DNA from: Scylla paramamosain
Lineage: Eukaryota > Arthropoda > Malacostraca > Decapoda > Portunidae
Reading direction: 5' to 3'
NCBI RefSeq assembly: GCF_035594125.1
Contig: NC_087155.1
Location: 4,821,692-4,885,691 of the forward strand
Length of the DNA stretch: 64,000 nt
Shown: positions 27,401 through 37,619 of the stretch, in pieces
Numbering within the stretch: position 1 is the first letter of the stretch
Layout: each line of letters opens with the position of its first letter
The notes under the pieces: generated by a model
What the model was told of the DNA's origin: nothing
The model's input: the letters and a program-made list of their open reading frames with translations, nothing else
Database searches by the model: none
Program-made: the position numbers and the translations under genes

Positions 27401-29902
27401 ACACTGCCTATAGAAAGAACTTTGGGAGTTGAGTGGTGCATAGAATCTGACACATTTCAATTTAGAATAAAGCTGAAAGACAAGCCACTCACCAGGAGAG
27501 GCATTCTGTCAACAGTGAGCTCTATATATGATCCATTAGGTCTAGTGTCACCTCTCATACTGACTGGAAAGCAAATTTTACAAGAATTATGTAAGAATGC
27601 AGTTGATTGGGATGATGAGGTGCCAGATTATGTCAAACCTAAATGGTTAAAATGGAAGGATGAGCTGCACAAACTAGATCAGTTAAAGGTACCTAGATGC
27701 TACAAACCTGATGACTTTGGGGAAGTAGAAAAGGTTGAACTCCATCACTTTTCAGATGCCTGTCAAGAGGGATATGGCCAGTGCTCATATATTAGATTAA
27801 TTAGCAAGACTGGCCAAATTCATTGTGCATTAGTAATGGCAAAGTCACGTGTCACACCTCTAAAAACCATAACAATTCCCAGACTAGAACTAGCAGCAGC
27901 AGTGGTGTCAGTTCGAATCCATAAACTCTTGAAGGGAGAACTTGAGTATAATAATGTGGAAGAAGTATTTTGGACAGACAGCAAAGTAGTCCTTGGTTAC
28001 ATTGCAAATGAAGCAAAGAGATTCCATGTATATGTTGCAAATAGAGTAGAAACAATAAGAGATCACACTTCACCAGATCAGTGGAAATTTGTAGAGACGC
28101 AGTATAATCCAGCAGATCATGCATCTAGAGGCATGACAGCAGATGAATTGTGTAATAGCAAGATCTGGTGGAATGGCCCAGAATTCCTTTGGCAACATAG
28201 CAAAATGGATAGCCATTCCCAGTACAAGGTCATAAATGAGAATGATCCAGAAGTGAAGAAAGTTGTATGCCATGCTGTAGGTACACAACAGCCCACAGAT
28301 ATACTAGAAAGACTTGAGTATTTTTCTGATTGGTTTAAAGCAAAGAGGGCAGTTGCTGTATGCCTCAAGCTTCTGAACAGCTTCAGAGGAAAAGGTGATG
28401 GCACTACTAAAGTCAAGGGAAACACATATGAGCCAGTAAATGTTGCAGAAGTGTCAGAAGCTGAAAATGTAATTATAAAACAACTGCAATCAAAGGCATT
28501 CCAAAAGGAGATAAATGTACTGAAATCATCTGCTAACCATAATTCTTTAATTAAAGGAGACAATGGCAAGGGAACAAAAGTGATAGACAAGACCAGTTCC
28601 CTCTATAAGTTAGATCCCTACATTGACAAAAATGGTATCATGAGAGTAGGAGGAAGATTGAGGCTTTCTAATTTGACAGATGAATCCAAACATCCAGTCA
28701 TCCTCCCCAAAACATCTCACATAACCCAGCTGATAATATGCCACCATCACAAAAGGACAAATCATCAAGGCAGGGGCATAACTTTAAATGAAATCAGGTC
28801 ATGTGGATACTGGATAGTAGGAGGATCATCCCTAGTATCAAGGCACATTTCAAAGTGCATTATCTGTCGTAAAGTTAGAAGTACAACACAGGGACAGAAG
28901 ATGGCAGACCTGCCTATTGACAGACTAGAACCATCACCTTCTTTTACATACTCAGCAGTAGATTTCTTTGGCCCTTTCTATGTCAAAGAGGGGCGTAAAG
29001 AGCTTAAAAGATATGGAGTGCTCTTTACTTGCATGGCATGTAGAGCTGTGCACATAGAGACAGCCAACAGCATGGATACAAGTTCCTTCCTAAGTGCATA
29101 CCGTCGCTTTGTAGGACGAAGAGGGCCCGTAAGACAGTTGAGATGTGACCAAGGAACTAACTTTGTAGGAGCCAAATCAGAATATGAGAAATGGTTAAAA
29201 GAATTAAATAACAATAAAGTCAGACAAGAACTCATGAAAGGTCAGTGTGACTGGATTGTTTTTAACATGAATGTACCCAATTCCAGTCACATGGGAGGTG
29301 TTTGGGAGAGGCAGATACGCACAGTGAGAAATGTACTCTCTGTGTTGCTTGATCAGCATGGTACCCAGTTAGATGACCAAGATCTGAGAACCTTCCTAGT
29401 TGAAGCAGAAAATATAGTTAATGGTCGTCCCCTAACTGTGGACCATCTTAACTCCCCAGAAAGTCCTACACCGTTGACACCCAGTAATTTGTTAACTATG
29501 AAAACAAAGGTAGTACTGCCTCCTCCAAGCATTTTCATTAAGAAGGACCTGTACTGCATAAAGAGATGGCGCAGAGCACAATACCTGGCCAACCAGTTCT
29601 GGTCCAGGTGGAAAAAGGAGTATGTGCAATTCCTACAACTTAGAAATAAGTGGACAACACCAAAGAGGAATCTCAGTGTAAATGACATAGTTATCATCAA
29701 AGATCAGAATTTAGTAAGGAACCAGTGGAAACTGGGAAGAGTAACAGAAGTATCTCCTGATCATGATGGCCTAGTAAGAAAGGTTAAGGTCCTGGTTTCA
29801 GACTGTAATCTTGACAACCAGGGAAGACACATAAAGGCAAACAGGACCATCATAGAGAGGCCAATACATAGTCTAGTATTGCTGTTAGAAGGTAATGCAT
29901 AA
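24374..29902 (+). CDS. Bel/Pao gag-pol polyprotein, uninterrupted 1842 codons
   Basis: Supplies the enzymes for reverse transcription and integration of the element. Domains in order: DUF1759 gag region from about residue 110 (NTFDGEPMEFPSWL); zinc knuckles (FCHYC at about 373, RLCTGCLKMGHKGKDC at about 405); A17 aspartic protease (ALLDEQSDASFI at about 502, with D-E-Q in place of D-T/S-G); reverse transcriptase from about 800 with catalytic YVDD at about 944; RNase H (HFSDACQEGYG at about 1125; FWTDSKVVLGYI at about 1200). The integrase zinc site (H..H..CIICRK) is at about 1457-1500. The D,D,E core is at about 1530 (AVDFFGPF), 1593 (CDQGTNF) and 1645 (GGVWERQIR), followed by a DUF5641-type tail. 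No stop interrupts it, which is unusual for this window. A TAA directly precedes its first ATG. Confidence 0.95.
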   Translation: MKAQAIANQQSDNAMPHKYVTFHDPQKPSSCNTDNELMTNEVHGQIFSEPQVINLNPTAQSLVPSSRRHTHNVNMPNNVNNVRQNHQSFSHPGGTFAINIPDPKWSLPPIEPNTFDGEPMEFPSWLKNFETYVESKTSIGKERLAYLDRYTTGEAKDAIKMLMHFNSDADYVQAKKILSDRFGNKSIIADAYTNKLMNWLPISPHNGPALTAFSDFLKCCLAAMKHTSYLSFLNDPREQRKVLAKLPEHVVHDWRKQAMMYLDTNSNNTSSSNEEHHPPFEMLCEFVQKEAKGASNPFLSWNSVSREVNDWIKTHTKATNWKPRESNIMTKNRGSRTFMAKAIEEKPMWSFQSKVNVQANKQYPKDKERKGRFCHYCTKDHDLDDCKEFAKLDGNTRYKFAKEKRLCTGCLKMGHKGKDCRRRKVCKVCQRYHPIALHNDDVTRTESQKVPAQATQPKDDKPTVVANKVKVTESVTHDMHTMIVPVWLHHVSNEENEVLVYALLDEQSDASFIKESTLNKLGVSGPSVSLNIHTISGKQITDSIKIHGLKVRGYNEEVEISIPSAYSTENISAGRSQIPRPETACDWPHLKAISDKLMKYDPNVDIGLLIGLDCAEAIMAEEQIAGDSKKHPYARRTELGWGIIGKISPHSSPLEDTVVVYRTVTQKVEINEEKRVNFLVVPTKTKEMINPSQVRDMFELDFSDRKSADTPLSYEDKRFMSKMKEGVHQLKDGHYELPLPLKDDNIKLPNNKLLAEQRLKKLRAKLEKDNQHKGDYKVFMDDMITKGYAEVVPTKDLVRNDGKVWYIPHHGVYHPRKPKKLRVVFDCSANYRNQSLNSHLLQGPDLTNKLIGVLCRFRQESIALVCDIEAMYHQVKVNPEHRDMLRFLWWENGDLNNEIAEYRMTAHLFGATSSPSVANFALKKAADDYGCGPDAAKFVRNNFYVDDGLKSVATMDEAVTLIQQSKELCYKGVFNLHKFLSNNKDVLAAISPHERADGIKSLDFSKNEDTLPIERTLGVEWCIESDTFQFRIKLKDKPLTRRGILSTVSSIYDPLGLVSPLILTGKQILQELCKNAVDWDDEVPDYVKPKWLKWKDELHKLDQLKVPRCYKPDDFGEVEKVELHHFSDACQEGYGQCSYIRLISKTGQIHCALVMAKSRVTPLKTITIPRLELAAAVVSVRIHKLLKGELEYNNVEEVFWTDSKVVLGYIANEAKRFHVYVANRVETIRDHTSPDQWKFVETQYNPADHASRGMTADELCNSKIWWNGPEFLWQHSKMDSHSQYKVINENDPEVKKVVCHAVGTQQPTDILERLEYFSDWFKAKRAVAVCLKLLNSFRGKGDGTTKVKGNTYEPVNVAEVSEAENVIIKQLQSKAFQKEINVLKSSANHNSLIKGDNGKGTKVIDKTSSLYKLDPYIDKNGIMRVGGRLRLSNLTDESKHPVILPKTSHITQLIICHHHKRTNHQGRGITLNEIRSCGYWIVGGSSLVSRHISKCIICRKVRSTTQGQKMADLPIDRLEPSPSFTYSAVDFFGPFYVKEGRKELKRYGVLFTCMACRAVHIETANSMDTSSFLSAYRRFVGRRGPVRQLRCDQGTNFVGAKSEYEKWLKELNNNKVRQELMKGQCDWIVFNMNVPNSSHMGGVWERQIRTVRNVLSVLLDQHGTQLDDQDLRTFLVEAENIVNGRPLTVDHLNSPESPTPLTPSNLLTMKTKVVLPPPSIFIKKDLYCIKRWRRAQYLANQFWSRWKKEYVQFLQLRNKWTTPKRNLSVNDIVIIKDQNLVRNQWKLGRVTEVSPDHDGLVRKVKVLVSDCNLDNQGRHIKANRTIIERPIHSLVLLLEGNA

Positions 29903-30011
29903 TAATAGACCGGAGCATCCCCGCCAAGGAGCCAGTGTAACAAAACATATTATGTGCTAATCCTAGTTTTAAGGTACATACTAATGTTAATTTAAGGTAA
30001 ATTGTTACACA

Positions 30012-30025
30012 ATTTAGGGGAGCCA
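30012..30025 (+). other. Pao polypurine tract
   Basis: Purine-rich sequence (ttaggggagcca) lies immediately before the 3' LTR, where plus-strand DNA synthesis of LTR elements is primed. It is short. I did not find a convincing tRNA primer site after the 5' LTR. Confidence 0.5.
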
Positions 30026-30553
30026 TGTTACTGTATGTAAAGCGTATGTACCACACGTCACTATTCCTCGGCATTTATAAATGAAACGTTCAATAGTTTT
30101 CTATTTGCATGAAAACGTGTAATATGTGTAAGTATCAGTATTTAATGCTATATTAAGCACCGAAGCCGATGCTCACTTGTTAGTAGTGTGGGGTTAACCT
30201 GCTAGTTGCCTGCGGGCATCACTCATGGCCAAGTCGCGCTCAGACAAAGACGGGCAGGATGGTGACCGAGGTAAATACTTTAATTTTGTAGTAAAAACTG
30301 ATTGTCATAGTGCCAAGTCAATTGCATGTATTGTTAATGAATATTGTAATATGTTGAAAGTGTTTAATATCAGTGTATAATGTTATTTTGTAAGAAATTG
30401 AGACCGAGAACTTGTTTGCAGTTCTTACAGTCATGCCTACCTCATCAATAAACGTCAGAGAGAGAACTGCCTTTCCTCGGCCCTAAGATGATGGGTGTGA
30501 TCAGTAAAACAGATCACCTGAGAGCCAATTGATGCCCAGCTGGTGCGGCTACA
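30026..30553 (+). repeat. Pao 3' LTR (528 bp)
   Basis: Begins TGTTACTGTATG and ends GGCTACA. It matches the 5' LTR except for nine single-base differences that I count by eye, and it lacks the MITE. CR1/jockey-like LINE sequence resumes after the tcctc duplication. Confidence 0.95.
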
Positions 30554-31244
30554 TCCTCGATCTGTCCTTTACTTATAATCTGAACTGGAAACCTCACATC
30601 TCATCTCTAGCTAAAACAGCTTCTATGAAGTTAGGTGTTTTGAGACGTCTCCGCCAGTTTTTCTCACCCCCCCCTAGCTGCTAACTCTATTAGCAGCTGG
30701 GCCTTATCCATCCATGTATGGAGTATGCTTCACATGTCTGGGGGGGGTTCCACTCATACTGCTCTTCTAGACAGGGTGGAATCAAAAGCTTTTCGTCTCA
30801 TCAACTCCTCTCCTCTAACTGACTGTCTTCAGCCTCTCTCTCACTGCCGCAATGTTGCATATCTAGCTGTCTTCTACCGCTATTTTCATGCTAACTGCTC
30901 TTCTGAACTTGCTAACTGCATGCCTCCCCTCCTTCTGCGGCCTCGCTGCACAAGACTTTCTTCTTTCTCTCAACCCTATTCTGTCCACCTCTCTAACACA
31001 AGAGTTAACCAGTATTCTCAATCATTCATCCCTTTCTCTGGTAAACTCTGAAACTCCCTGCCTGCTGTATTTCCACCTTCCTATGACTTGAATTCCTTCA
31101 GGAGGGAGGTTTCAAGACACTCATCCATCAATTTTTGACCACTGTTTTGACCCTTTTATGGGACTGGCATTTTAGTGGGCATTTTTTTTTTATTAGATTT
31201 TTGTTGTCCTTGGCCAGTGTCCTTCCTACATAAAAAAAAAAAAG

Positions 31245-31764
31245 AGAATGATCTTTTAGGAAGCCATGTACATTGCCAGAGAGTACATGGCCCACCTTAT
31301 ATATAAGCCTGTTTAATATTACTCATTCCATCATCTTACACAGACAGCTGGTGAGAGAAATGGGGTGAAAGGTGCCATCACCTTTGGGGATTGAGACGAT
31401 AATGGCTGTTTTTCAGGAATGGGGAAGCTTGCCTGCAGTGAGAGACATGTTAAATAGATCTAAGACAGGGTTGTCTACCTTTACCTCCAGGAGGGCATTG
31501 AGGATGTCATAGGTGATGCCATCCTTGCCAGGAGCTGTTGACGTGCCCAATTTAACTGCTGAGAGAAGTTCATCATGTGTGATAGACACACAGGTGTCAT
31601 CTGGCAGAGAAACACTGTGGCGAATCAACTCCATCCTTTGTGGTCTTTGCCGGTCGAGCGCCTCCTGGTGTTCCACAGGAAGGCCAGAGAAGGATGAGGC
31701 TTCATTCCACTGCAGGACAAGCTCTTGTGCCCTGCCAGCAGGATCAGGGTCACACACCTGCTGC
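31245..31764 (-). pseudogene. Base I-like LINE, middle piece: start of reverse transcriptase
   Basis: Minus-strand frame from about 31760 (CDPDPAGRAQELVLQWNEAS) to GTSTAPGKDGITYDILNALL, the RT fingers motif, then KTAIIVSIPKGDG and a weak PISLTSCLCKMME. It runs into HGFLKDHS at the LINE insertion point, and the reading resumes at 20222. One stop separates PHS from KTAII. Confidence 0.8.
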
Positions 31765-32098
31765 TGTAACATTGTTTTAGTCACCCTTAGGCCCTAGCGC
31801 CACACCGCAGAAAGAAACTAAGGCGACGTGAGGGGTGACTAAGAAAAACAAATGTACAAATTTTCTATAATTTACTGTTTATATGATAAATGGTAAACAA
31901 TCATCTATGTTTAATATCACATGTTCTAGGAAACACCTTTTACAATATTTCTAATAAAGAAAAGGAAAAGTTGGGCTTGAGACCGTTATGTATTTGTATA
32001 CTAATGTTCAGATTTTCTTGTTTATGATCATGTTACTATATAGCCTTCTCGCATCAATAAATGTCAATCAACTCTAAAGGAAGCTTCTCAATCTTACA
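31765..32098 (+). repeat. Gypsy 5' LTR (334 bp)
   Basis: Starts TGTAACATTG and ends CTTACA. AATAAA (about 32057) is followed by ATGTCAATCA, which in the other LTR became the LINE target. The left flank is the base I-like LINE. Confidence 0.93.
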
Positions 32099-32126
32099 AC
32101 TAGTGACCGAGGAGTGACACGGACCC

Positions 32127-32923
32127 GCTCTCAAGAATGAACCCCCCCCCCACCGACAACAGGAAGGCAAACACCGACGCAGTTCCAGTCCACGCCGTAG
32201 CAGTGAAGCTGTCGCCGTTCTGCTCCAAGGAGGCGGTCTCGTGGTTCCGACAGGCAGAGGTCCAGTTCCGCCTATGAAAAATTAGACCCCCGCACCAAGG
32301 CAGATTACGTATTGGAAGCCGTTCCTGAGGAACTTTTCCCCCGTATAGCTGCGTGGCTGGACAACCAGGTCAAGGACGTAGAATACGAAGATCTCAAGAG
32401 TTACCTCCTTCAGGAATTCACACTCAGTGTCAGCGCCCGTGCCCAGCGTCTCTTAAATACGCCACAAACACCCCTGGGAGACACCACAGCGCACACAGCC
32501 TGGAATGAGATGCAAGCTCTTGCTACACTGCCTGACCTTGACCCCAAAACCAACAAACCACGCCGTATAGACCTGCTTCACGAGCTGGGGCTGCAGCGCC
32601 TTCCCTCCTCTGTAAGAGTGGCCCTACACGAAGCGGACGACTGCCCCATGGAAGACCTAATAAGGAAGGCTGATAATCTCATCAATGCTGCCAGGGCCTC
32701 CCGCAGCCCTGACGCCATCTGCTCTTCCCCCGCCGAGAACCTCCCCAACACCAACGCTGCCAAGTTCGCTCCCGACAGTCGGCCACTCAACAACCAGATA
32801 CGTGACCGCAAACTAGGAGCCCATGATCAACTACCGCCCCATGGAATGTGCCACTACCACTACAAGTTTGGAGCAGGGGCTCGAAAGTGCAACCCTGGCT
32901 GCCAGTGGCCAAAAAACGTGTAA
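32127..32923 (+). pseudogene. Gypsy gag, damaged
   Basis: The 5' part (from about 32190) encodes KLSPFCSKEAVSWFRQAE, the gypsy gag N-terminal motif. Near 32270 a frame change and apparent small deletion lead to YEKLDPRTKADYVL. The frame is then open as 204 codons (32312-32923). It ends with a C..H..FG..A..C zinc-binding motif (CHYHYKFGAGARKC). Gag forms the particle that packages the element's RNA. It overlaps pol by 76 bases in the -1 relation, a usual arrangement for gypsy elements. Confidence 0.8.
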
Positions 32924-34518
32924 CAAGGCCACCGTTTCCCTCGACGGTGGCCTCTCAAGACCCGAACATCCATGCACTGGGACCACCAGGCGTGGGATTC
33001 TTCATCACCGATGTCTTATCTGGCCGGAAGTTTCTAGTGGATACCGGCGCTTTCCGTTCCCTATTCCCAGCCACAACAGAGCATAGGAAGCTTCCCTTGA
33101 AGAAACCACCAAACATCAAACTTATTGCTGCCAACGGAAGCAACATTCCAATCTACGGCACCCGAACCATCCCTATTCAAGCAGCCGAACGCAGCTTCTC
33201 CTGGGAGTTCATCATCGTCGACGTCAAAACGCCTCTCCTGAGAGCAGATTTCCTGAGCCACCACGGATTACTTGTTGACGTCACCAACCGCAGACTGTTG
33301 GACGTAGCTACCTTCCACTCAACACCTCTCGGCTCCCATTGCCGCTGCACACAGATCTGCTCCGTGAGAACAGACACCCCTTATGACACCCTCTACCAGA
33401 AGTTCCCCGGAGTCTTCCGACCAGAGCTACGCCAGCAGCCCGGTCAGCCAGCAAAACATGGTATCTTCCTCTACATCAAGACAACAGGCCCTCCGGTACA
33501 CTCCAGGTTTAGATGTCTGTCCCCAGAAAAACTTCAGGCAGCAAAGCAAGCTTATGCTGACATGGAACGGATGGGTGTTTGTCAAAAAGCATTGAGTCCA
33601 TGGGCATCCCCTCTTCACCTTGTCAAAAAAGCCGATGGAACCTGGCGGCCCTGTGGCGATTACAGGTGCCTCAATCTCGTCACTGAACCAGACCACTACC
33701 CCCTTCCTAACATGGCAGACCTTATTTCCAACCTGCATGGGGCCAAGATTTTTTCTAAGCTTGACCTCCTGAAAGGCTACTTTCAAGTTCCAGTACACCC
33801 CGAAGATGTACCCAAGACAGCAATCATTACACCCTTCGGGACCTACACTTCCAATTACTCCACTTTCGGCCTCCAGAATTCAGGAGCTACCTTTCAACGG
33901 CTGATGGATGGCATCCTCGGAGACCTTCCCTTCTGCACCTGCTATGTGGACGACATCCTAATTTTCTCCAAGAACTCCGAAGAACACCTTCAGCATCTCC
34001 GAGTCATGTTGCAGTGACTCCGGGATAATGGCCTTGTAGCGTGCCAGGACAAGTGTCTCTTCGGTGTTACATCTGTGGAGTTCCTTGGGCACAAGATGTC
34101 ACTGGCTGGTGTTGCCCCCCTTCCAAGCAAGGTAGACGCCATTTCAAAATTCCCTCGTCCTACCACCCTCAAGGGACTCCAAGAATTCGTCGGCATGGTA
34201 AACTACTACCACCGCTTCCTCCCGAAGATTGCTCACACCATGGAACCACTGTACAGTTCTCTTGTCGGCAAACCGAAGAAGCTGGAATGGGATTCGAAGC
34301 AACAAAAGGCTTTTGAGGATATGAAGACCGCTCTCACATCAGCCACAACTCTCTCCTTCCCGTGCCCCGGCGTTCCTCTCACGCTCACCACAGACGCAAG
34401 CTCTGTCGCTGTCAGGGCAGTCATCGAAACAAACCACCATGGGGATGACCCGACCACTGGCATTCTTCAGCAGAAAATTCCGGCCAGCAGAAGCAAGATA
34501 CAGCACCTTCGACCGTGA
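32848..34518 (+). pseudogene. Gypsy pol, first part: protease and reverse transcriptase, with a stop
   Basis: The aspartic protease motif FLVDTGAFRSLFPA is at about 33030. RT shows PWASPLHLVKKADGTWRPC (33600), KIFSKLDLLKGYFQVPV (33745), FGLQNSGATFQRLMD (33865) and catalytic YVDDILIFS (33940). A TGA at 34015-34017 interrupts it; the same frame then gives VEFLGHKMSLAG and EFVGMVNYYHRFLP, the connection domain, and TLTTDASSVAV of RNase H. A frameshift near 34440 ends this part. It cannot make an intact enzyme. Confidence 0.88.
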
Positions 34519-36079
34519 ACTGCTTGCTGTCTATCTTGCAGTGCGCCACTTCAAATATCTTCCTGAAGGCATTCCATTTACCATCCGCGCGGATCATCGG
34601 CCACTGGTGCACGCCTTCTCCAAACCAGGCGACGCATGGTCTGACAGACAACAGCGGCAACTCTCCAGCATCGCCGAGTTCGGCTGCACCATTGAGTATA
34701 CACTAGGAAAAATTAATCCAGTAGCCGACGCTCTCTCAAGAGTAGAGGTTAACGCTGTCCACCTTGGGATCAACTACAATGAGATAGCTATGGCCCAAGA
34801 GGAAGATCCTGAGACGGTGGCCTATTGCACTGCCATAACCAGTCTGCAATGGGAGGACGTTCCTCTTTGGGACAGTGACCGTACCATCCTCTGTGATGTC
34901 AGCACCGGTCGCCCATGCCCCCTCATCCCAGAGCCATTCCGCCGTACAATCTTCGACATCATTCACGGTTTGTCACACCCTTCTGGACGGTCAACTGCCA
35001 GTTTGATGAAACATAGATTCATCTGGCACAGCATGAACAAGGATGTCAGGCGATGGGCACGGTGCTGTATTGTCTGCCAGACCAGCAAGACAAGCCGCCA
35101 CACTGAATCGGGGACAGGAGAGTTTCCCCAGCTGAAGCGTCGCTTCGGGCACCTCCATGTCGACGTTGTGGGACTCCTACCACCATCAGATGGTGCTCAG
35201 TACCTCTTCACCGCTACAGAGCATTCCACACGCTGGCCTGAAGCTATCCCCATGAAGCATGCCACCTCCCAAGACTGCGCAGAAGCTCTCCTGCATGGGT
35301 GGATCAGCCGTTTTGGCATCCCAGACAACATCACCTCTGACCAAGGGCCTGCCTTCACATCCCAACTATGGAAGTCTCTGGGAGATCTAATGGGAACAAA
35401 TATCCATCACACCACTGCATATAACCCAGCAGCCAATGGTATGGTCGAGCGAACCCACCGTACCCTGAAGGCTGCACTGATGGCACGCTGTAACGGACCA
35501 GACTGGAAGGCTCAACTCCCCTGGGTCCTCCTGGGTATGCGTACGTCACCCTAAGAGGTACTAGGCGTTTCCCCCGCCGAAATGGTGTTCAGGGAGGCTC
35601 TCGCGGTACCAGGTGAATTTTTTCCCACAGGCCACAGTCCTGCAGACAACAACCACCTCGCTACACTACGTCATACCGTGGGGAAGTACCAGCCATGTAT
35701 CCAGACATATAAGAAGTTGCCTCCACGACACCTTCCAGAGTTACTCCACACGTGCAAGTATGTCTTTGTAAGGAACGACGCCCACAGATCACCCCTCACC
35801 CGCCCTTATCGTGGTCCATATGCTGTCCTGGAGCGCAATCCCAAGGCTTACCGCCTCAGCATAGCCAGACACAGCGACTGGGTGTCCATCGACCGCCTGA
35901 AGCCTGCCTATGTAGATGAAGAGGACCCGCAGTCCAGCTCAGCCTGTGTGGGAGGCCCGCCTCACACTCCACCCCATAAGAACAGACCTGCCTCCACTTC
36001 ACCTCATGAGGATGGCCCTCGTCTCGCCTCCTCTCGAACCGGACGGACCATTCGCCAGCCACACAGGCTCAACCTTTAG
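34439..36079 (+). pseudogene. Gypsy pol, second part: RNase H end and integrase, with a stop
   Basis: Starts with PLAFFSRKFRPAEARYSTFD and ELLAVYLAVRHFKYL of RNase H. The integrase zinc site is HGLSHPSGRST, then CCIVCQTSK (about 34975-35095). The catalytic core has HVDVVGLLPPSDG (35155), TSDQGPAFTSQLW (35335) and NPAANGMVERTHRTLKAAL (35420-35480). A TAA at 35552-35554 interrupts it; the same frame resumes as 35582-36079 with YRGPYAVLERNPKAYRL and the C-terminus. The stop removes the integrase tail. Confidence 0.88.
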
Positions 36080-36491
36080 CTTTCTGGGGACTCTCTCACG
36101 GGGGAGTATTGTAACATTGTTTTAGTCACCCTTAGGCCCTAGCGCCATGCCGCAGAAAGAAACTGAGGCGATGCGAGGGGTGACTAAGAAAAACAAATGT
36201 ACAAATTTTCTATAATTTACTGTTTATATGATAAATGGTAAACAATCATCTATGTTTAATATCACATGTTCTAGGAAACACCTTTTAGAACATTTCTAAT
36301 AAAGAAAAGGAAAGGTTGGGCTTGAGACCGTTATGTATTTGTATACCAATGTTCAGATTTTCTTGTTTATGATCATATGTTACTATATAGCCTTCTCGCG
36401 TCAATAAATGTCAATCAGTCACGACTGGGCCACGGTCGGGGTCGGACGTGGTCGCTGCCACACTCCCTCTGACCTACCCTAAATACCACGT

Positions 36492-37619
36492 GTGTCGCTC
36501 CGTGTGTCGCTCCCGCCTTGTTCAATCATCATGTCATTCAACAGTGACCAAGTGCTAGTGCTGAACACCGGTTCAGGGAAGAGGGCAAGAGCATCTTCAG
36601 CATCCCTAAAGTGCTCCACACCCAAGAAAACGACCCGTAACCTGCTGGAGGACAGCAGCAGTGATGAGCGCTCACCGAAACGAGCCACCTGCAGCCTCCA
36701 CCTTTCATGGCAGGAGGATAACACTACCGAAGCGGACTGGGCCCCACTCAACCACTCCGTTTTCAGCGACGTGGTGCAGCAGCAGCAGCAGGACGGCGGT
36801 GAGGAGCAAGGATGGACTACTGTCACGACCAGCCGAGCTCGCCGCCACCAGCCCCCGAGGCCCAAGTTCAAGCTGGGCAGCCTGGACGAATACGAGAATT
36901 CTTACCGAGCCATCTCTGCCCTCAAGAGGGAGTATCCGACCCTTCGGATACAGGTAAGGGTTAATCTCAAGGGTGAGCACGTGGTCACGCCCAAGGACGA
37001 GGATTCCATGGCACTCCTGCGCCGCATCGCGGAGGAAGGAAACAGGGTGCTCCTCCTCGACCCAAGCGAAAAGAGGCACAAGGTGGTACTGGAGCACTAC
37101 CCGCTCGACCTGCCTCTCGAGGCTGTAGAGGCTCACCCTCAGGTGACCTCTGCCCAGCGTCTGACCTCCAGGAGGGACAAGTTGCCCACGAGACAGGTGC
37201 TACTTGTGTGTGTGGGGCCGCTGCCCGCCAAGTTGGATCTCAGCTGCTGGGGCAGATATTCCCTGCGCCCCTACCAAGGTGAGCCTGTAAGATGTTATAG
37301 GTGCCAATGGTACAACCACCTGCAGGCGCGGTGCGAGCATGCCGCCAGGTGCGGCGTGTGCAGCCTGCCCCACCCGACGGAGGAGTGCATCGCCCACCAT
37401 AAGGCCAATGAGGCAACCACCGCCAGGTGCCCCAACTGTGGGAAAAACCACCATGCGTGGAACCCCCAGTGCCCTGAGAGGCTCCGTAGGATGCCCCGTT
37501 CTCGCCAGCAGCAACAACAGCAGTCTCAGGCGCCACAAAGGCGGCAACATCGACGTCGCCATAAAGCGTCGCATGGGCAGCCCCGGCAGCAGGTCGCCCA
37601 GCTCCAGCAGCAACAGTAG
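36492..37619 (+). CDS. I-like LINE ORF1, gag-like RNA-binding protein
   Basis: The frame opens at 36492; the ATG at 36531 (MSFNSDQVLVLNTGSG) is the more natural start. The N-terminus is Ser/Arg-rich, and the middle holds an RRM-like segment (YRAISALKREYPTLRIQVR, about 36905). Three CCHC knuckles follow at about 37290-37470: CYRCQWYNHLQARC, CGVCSLPHPTEEC and CPNCGKNHHAWNPQC. The tail is basic and Gln-rich. ORF1 proteins of I factors bind the element's RNA. TAG at 37617-37619 may be premature, because proline-rich coding-like sequence continues in other frames to about 38270. Confidence 0.82.
   Translation: MSLRVSLPPCSIIMSFNSDQVLVLNTGSGKRARASSASLKCSTPKKTTRNLLEDSSSDERSPKRATCSLHLSWQEDNTTEADWAPLNHSVFSDVVQQQQQDGGEEQGWTTVTTSRARRHQPPRPKFKLGSLDEYENSYRAISALKREYPTLRIQVRVNLKGEHVVTPKDEDSMALLRRIAEEGNRVLLLDPSEKRHKVVLEHYPLDLPLEAVEAHPQVTSAQRLTSRRDKLPTRQVLLVCVGPLPAKLDLSCWGRYSLRPYQGEPVRCYRCQWYNHLQARCEHAARCGVCSLPHPTEECIAHHKANEATTARCPNCGKNHHAWNPQCPERLRRMPRSRQQQQQQSQAPQRRQHRRRHKASHGQPRQQVAQLQQQQ

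Larger units (their letters stand above)
21861..30553 (+). mobile_element. Bel/Pao LTR retrotransposon, structurally complete
   Basis: LTRs (TG...CA) at 21861-23285 and 30026-30553 are flanked by the 5-bp duplication tcctc (21856-21860 and 30554-30558). The internal region has a gag-like ORF and a 1842-codon polyprotein with DUF1759, CCHC knuckles, A17 protease, RT, RNase H, integrase and the DUF5641-type C-terminus, in Bel/Pao order. I count 9 substitutions between the LTRs over 528 bases after removing the MITE. No separate env-like ORF follows pol. Recent insertion is inferred. Confidence 0.95.
20223..31244 (+). mobile_element. CR1/jockey-like LINE, copy C, inserted in the base LINE and split by Pao
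   Basis: LINE pieces 20223-21860 and 30554-31244 flank the Pao element. The target duplication AGAAT is at 20218-20222 and 31245-31249. The sequence is 5'-truncated within the endonuclease (DHNLISLSCPITP at 20233). The RT reads PVPKKGDRSNPSNYRPIAL (about 21085), ALDISKAFDRVWHKAL (21333) and HSYADDTTLH (21590). The frame is open from 20233 to the Pao junction, apart from one TAA at 21165-21167. After Pao it resumes with thumb and C-terminal sequence (ALLDRVESKAFRLINSSPL, 30760) and ends in an A tail at 31232-31243. Best preserved copy of the family here. Confidence 0.88.

Noticed and set aside
28117..28590. 157-codon minus-strand ORF within the Pao polyprotein
   Set aside because: Antisense shadow of an intact plus-strand coding region with no motif of its own; the same holds for antisense ORFs across 36.5-42.0 kb.
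36079..36110. env gene for the gypsy element
   Set aside because: Only 30 bases separate pol from the 3' LTR, so there is no room; treated as a retrotransposon, not a retrovirus.
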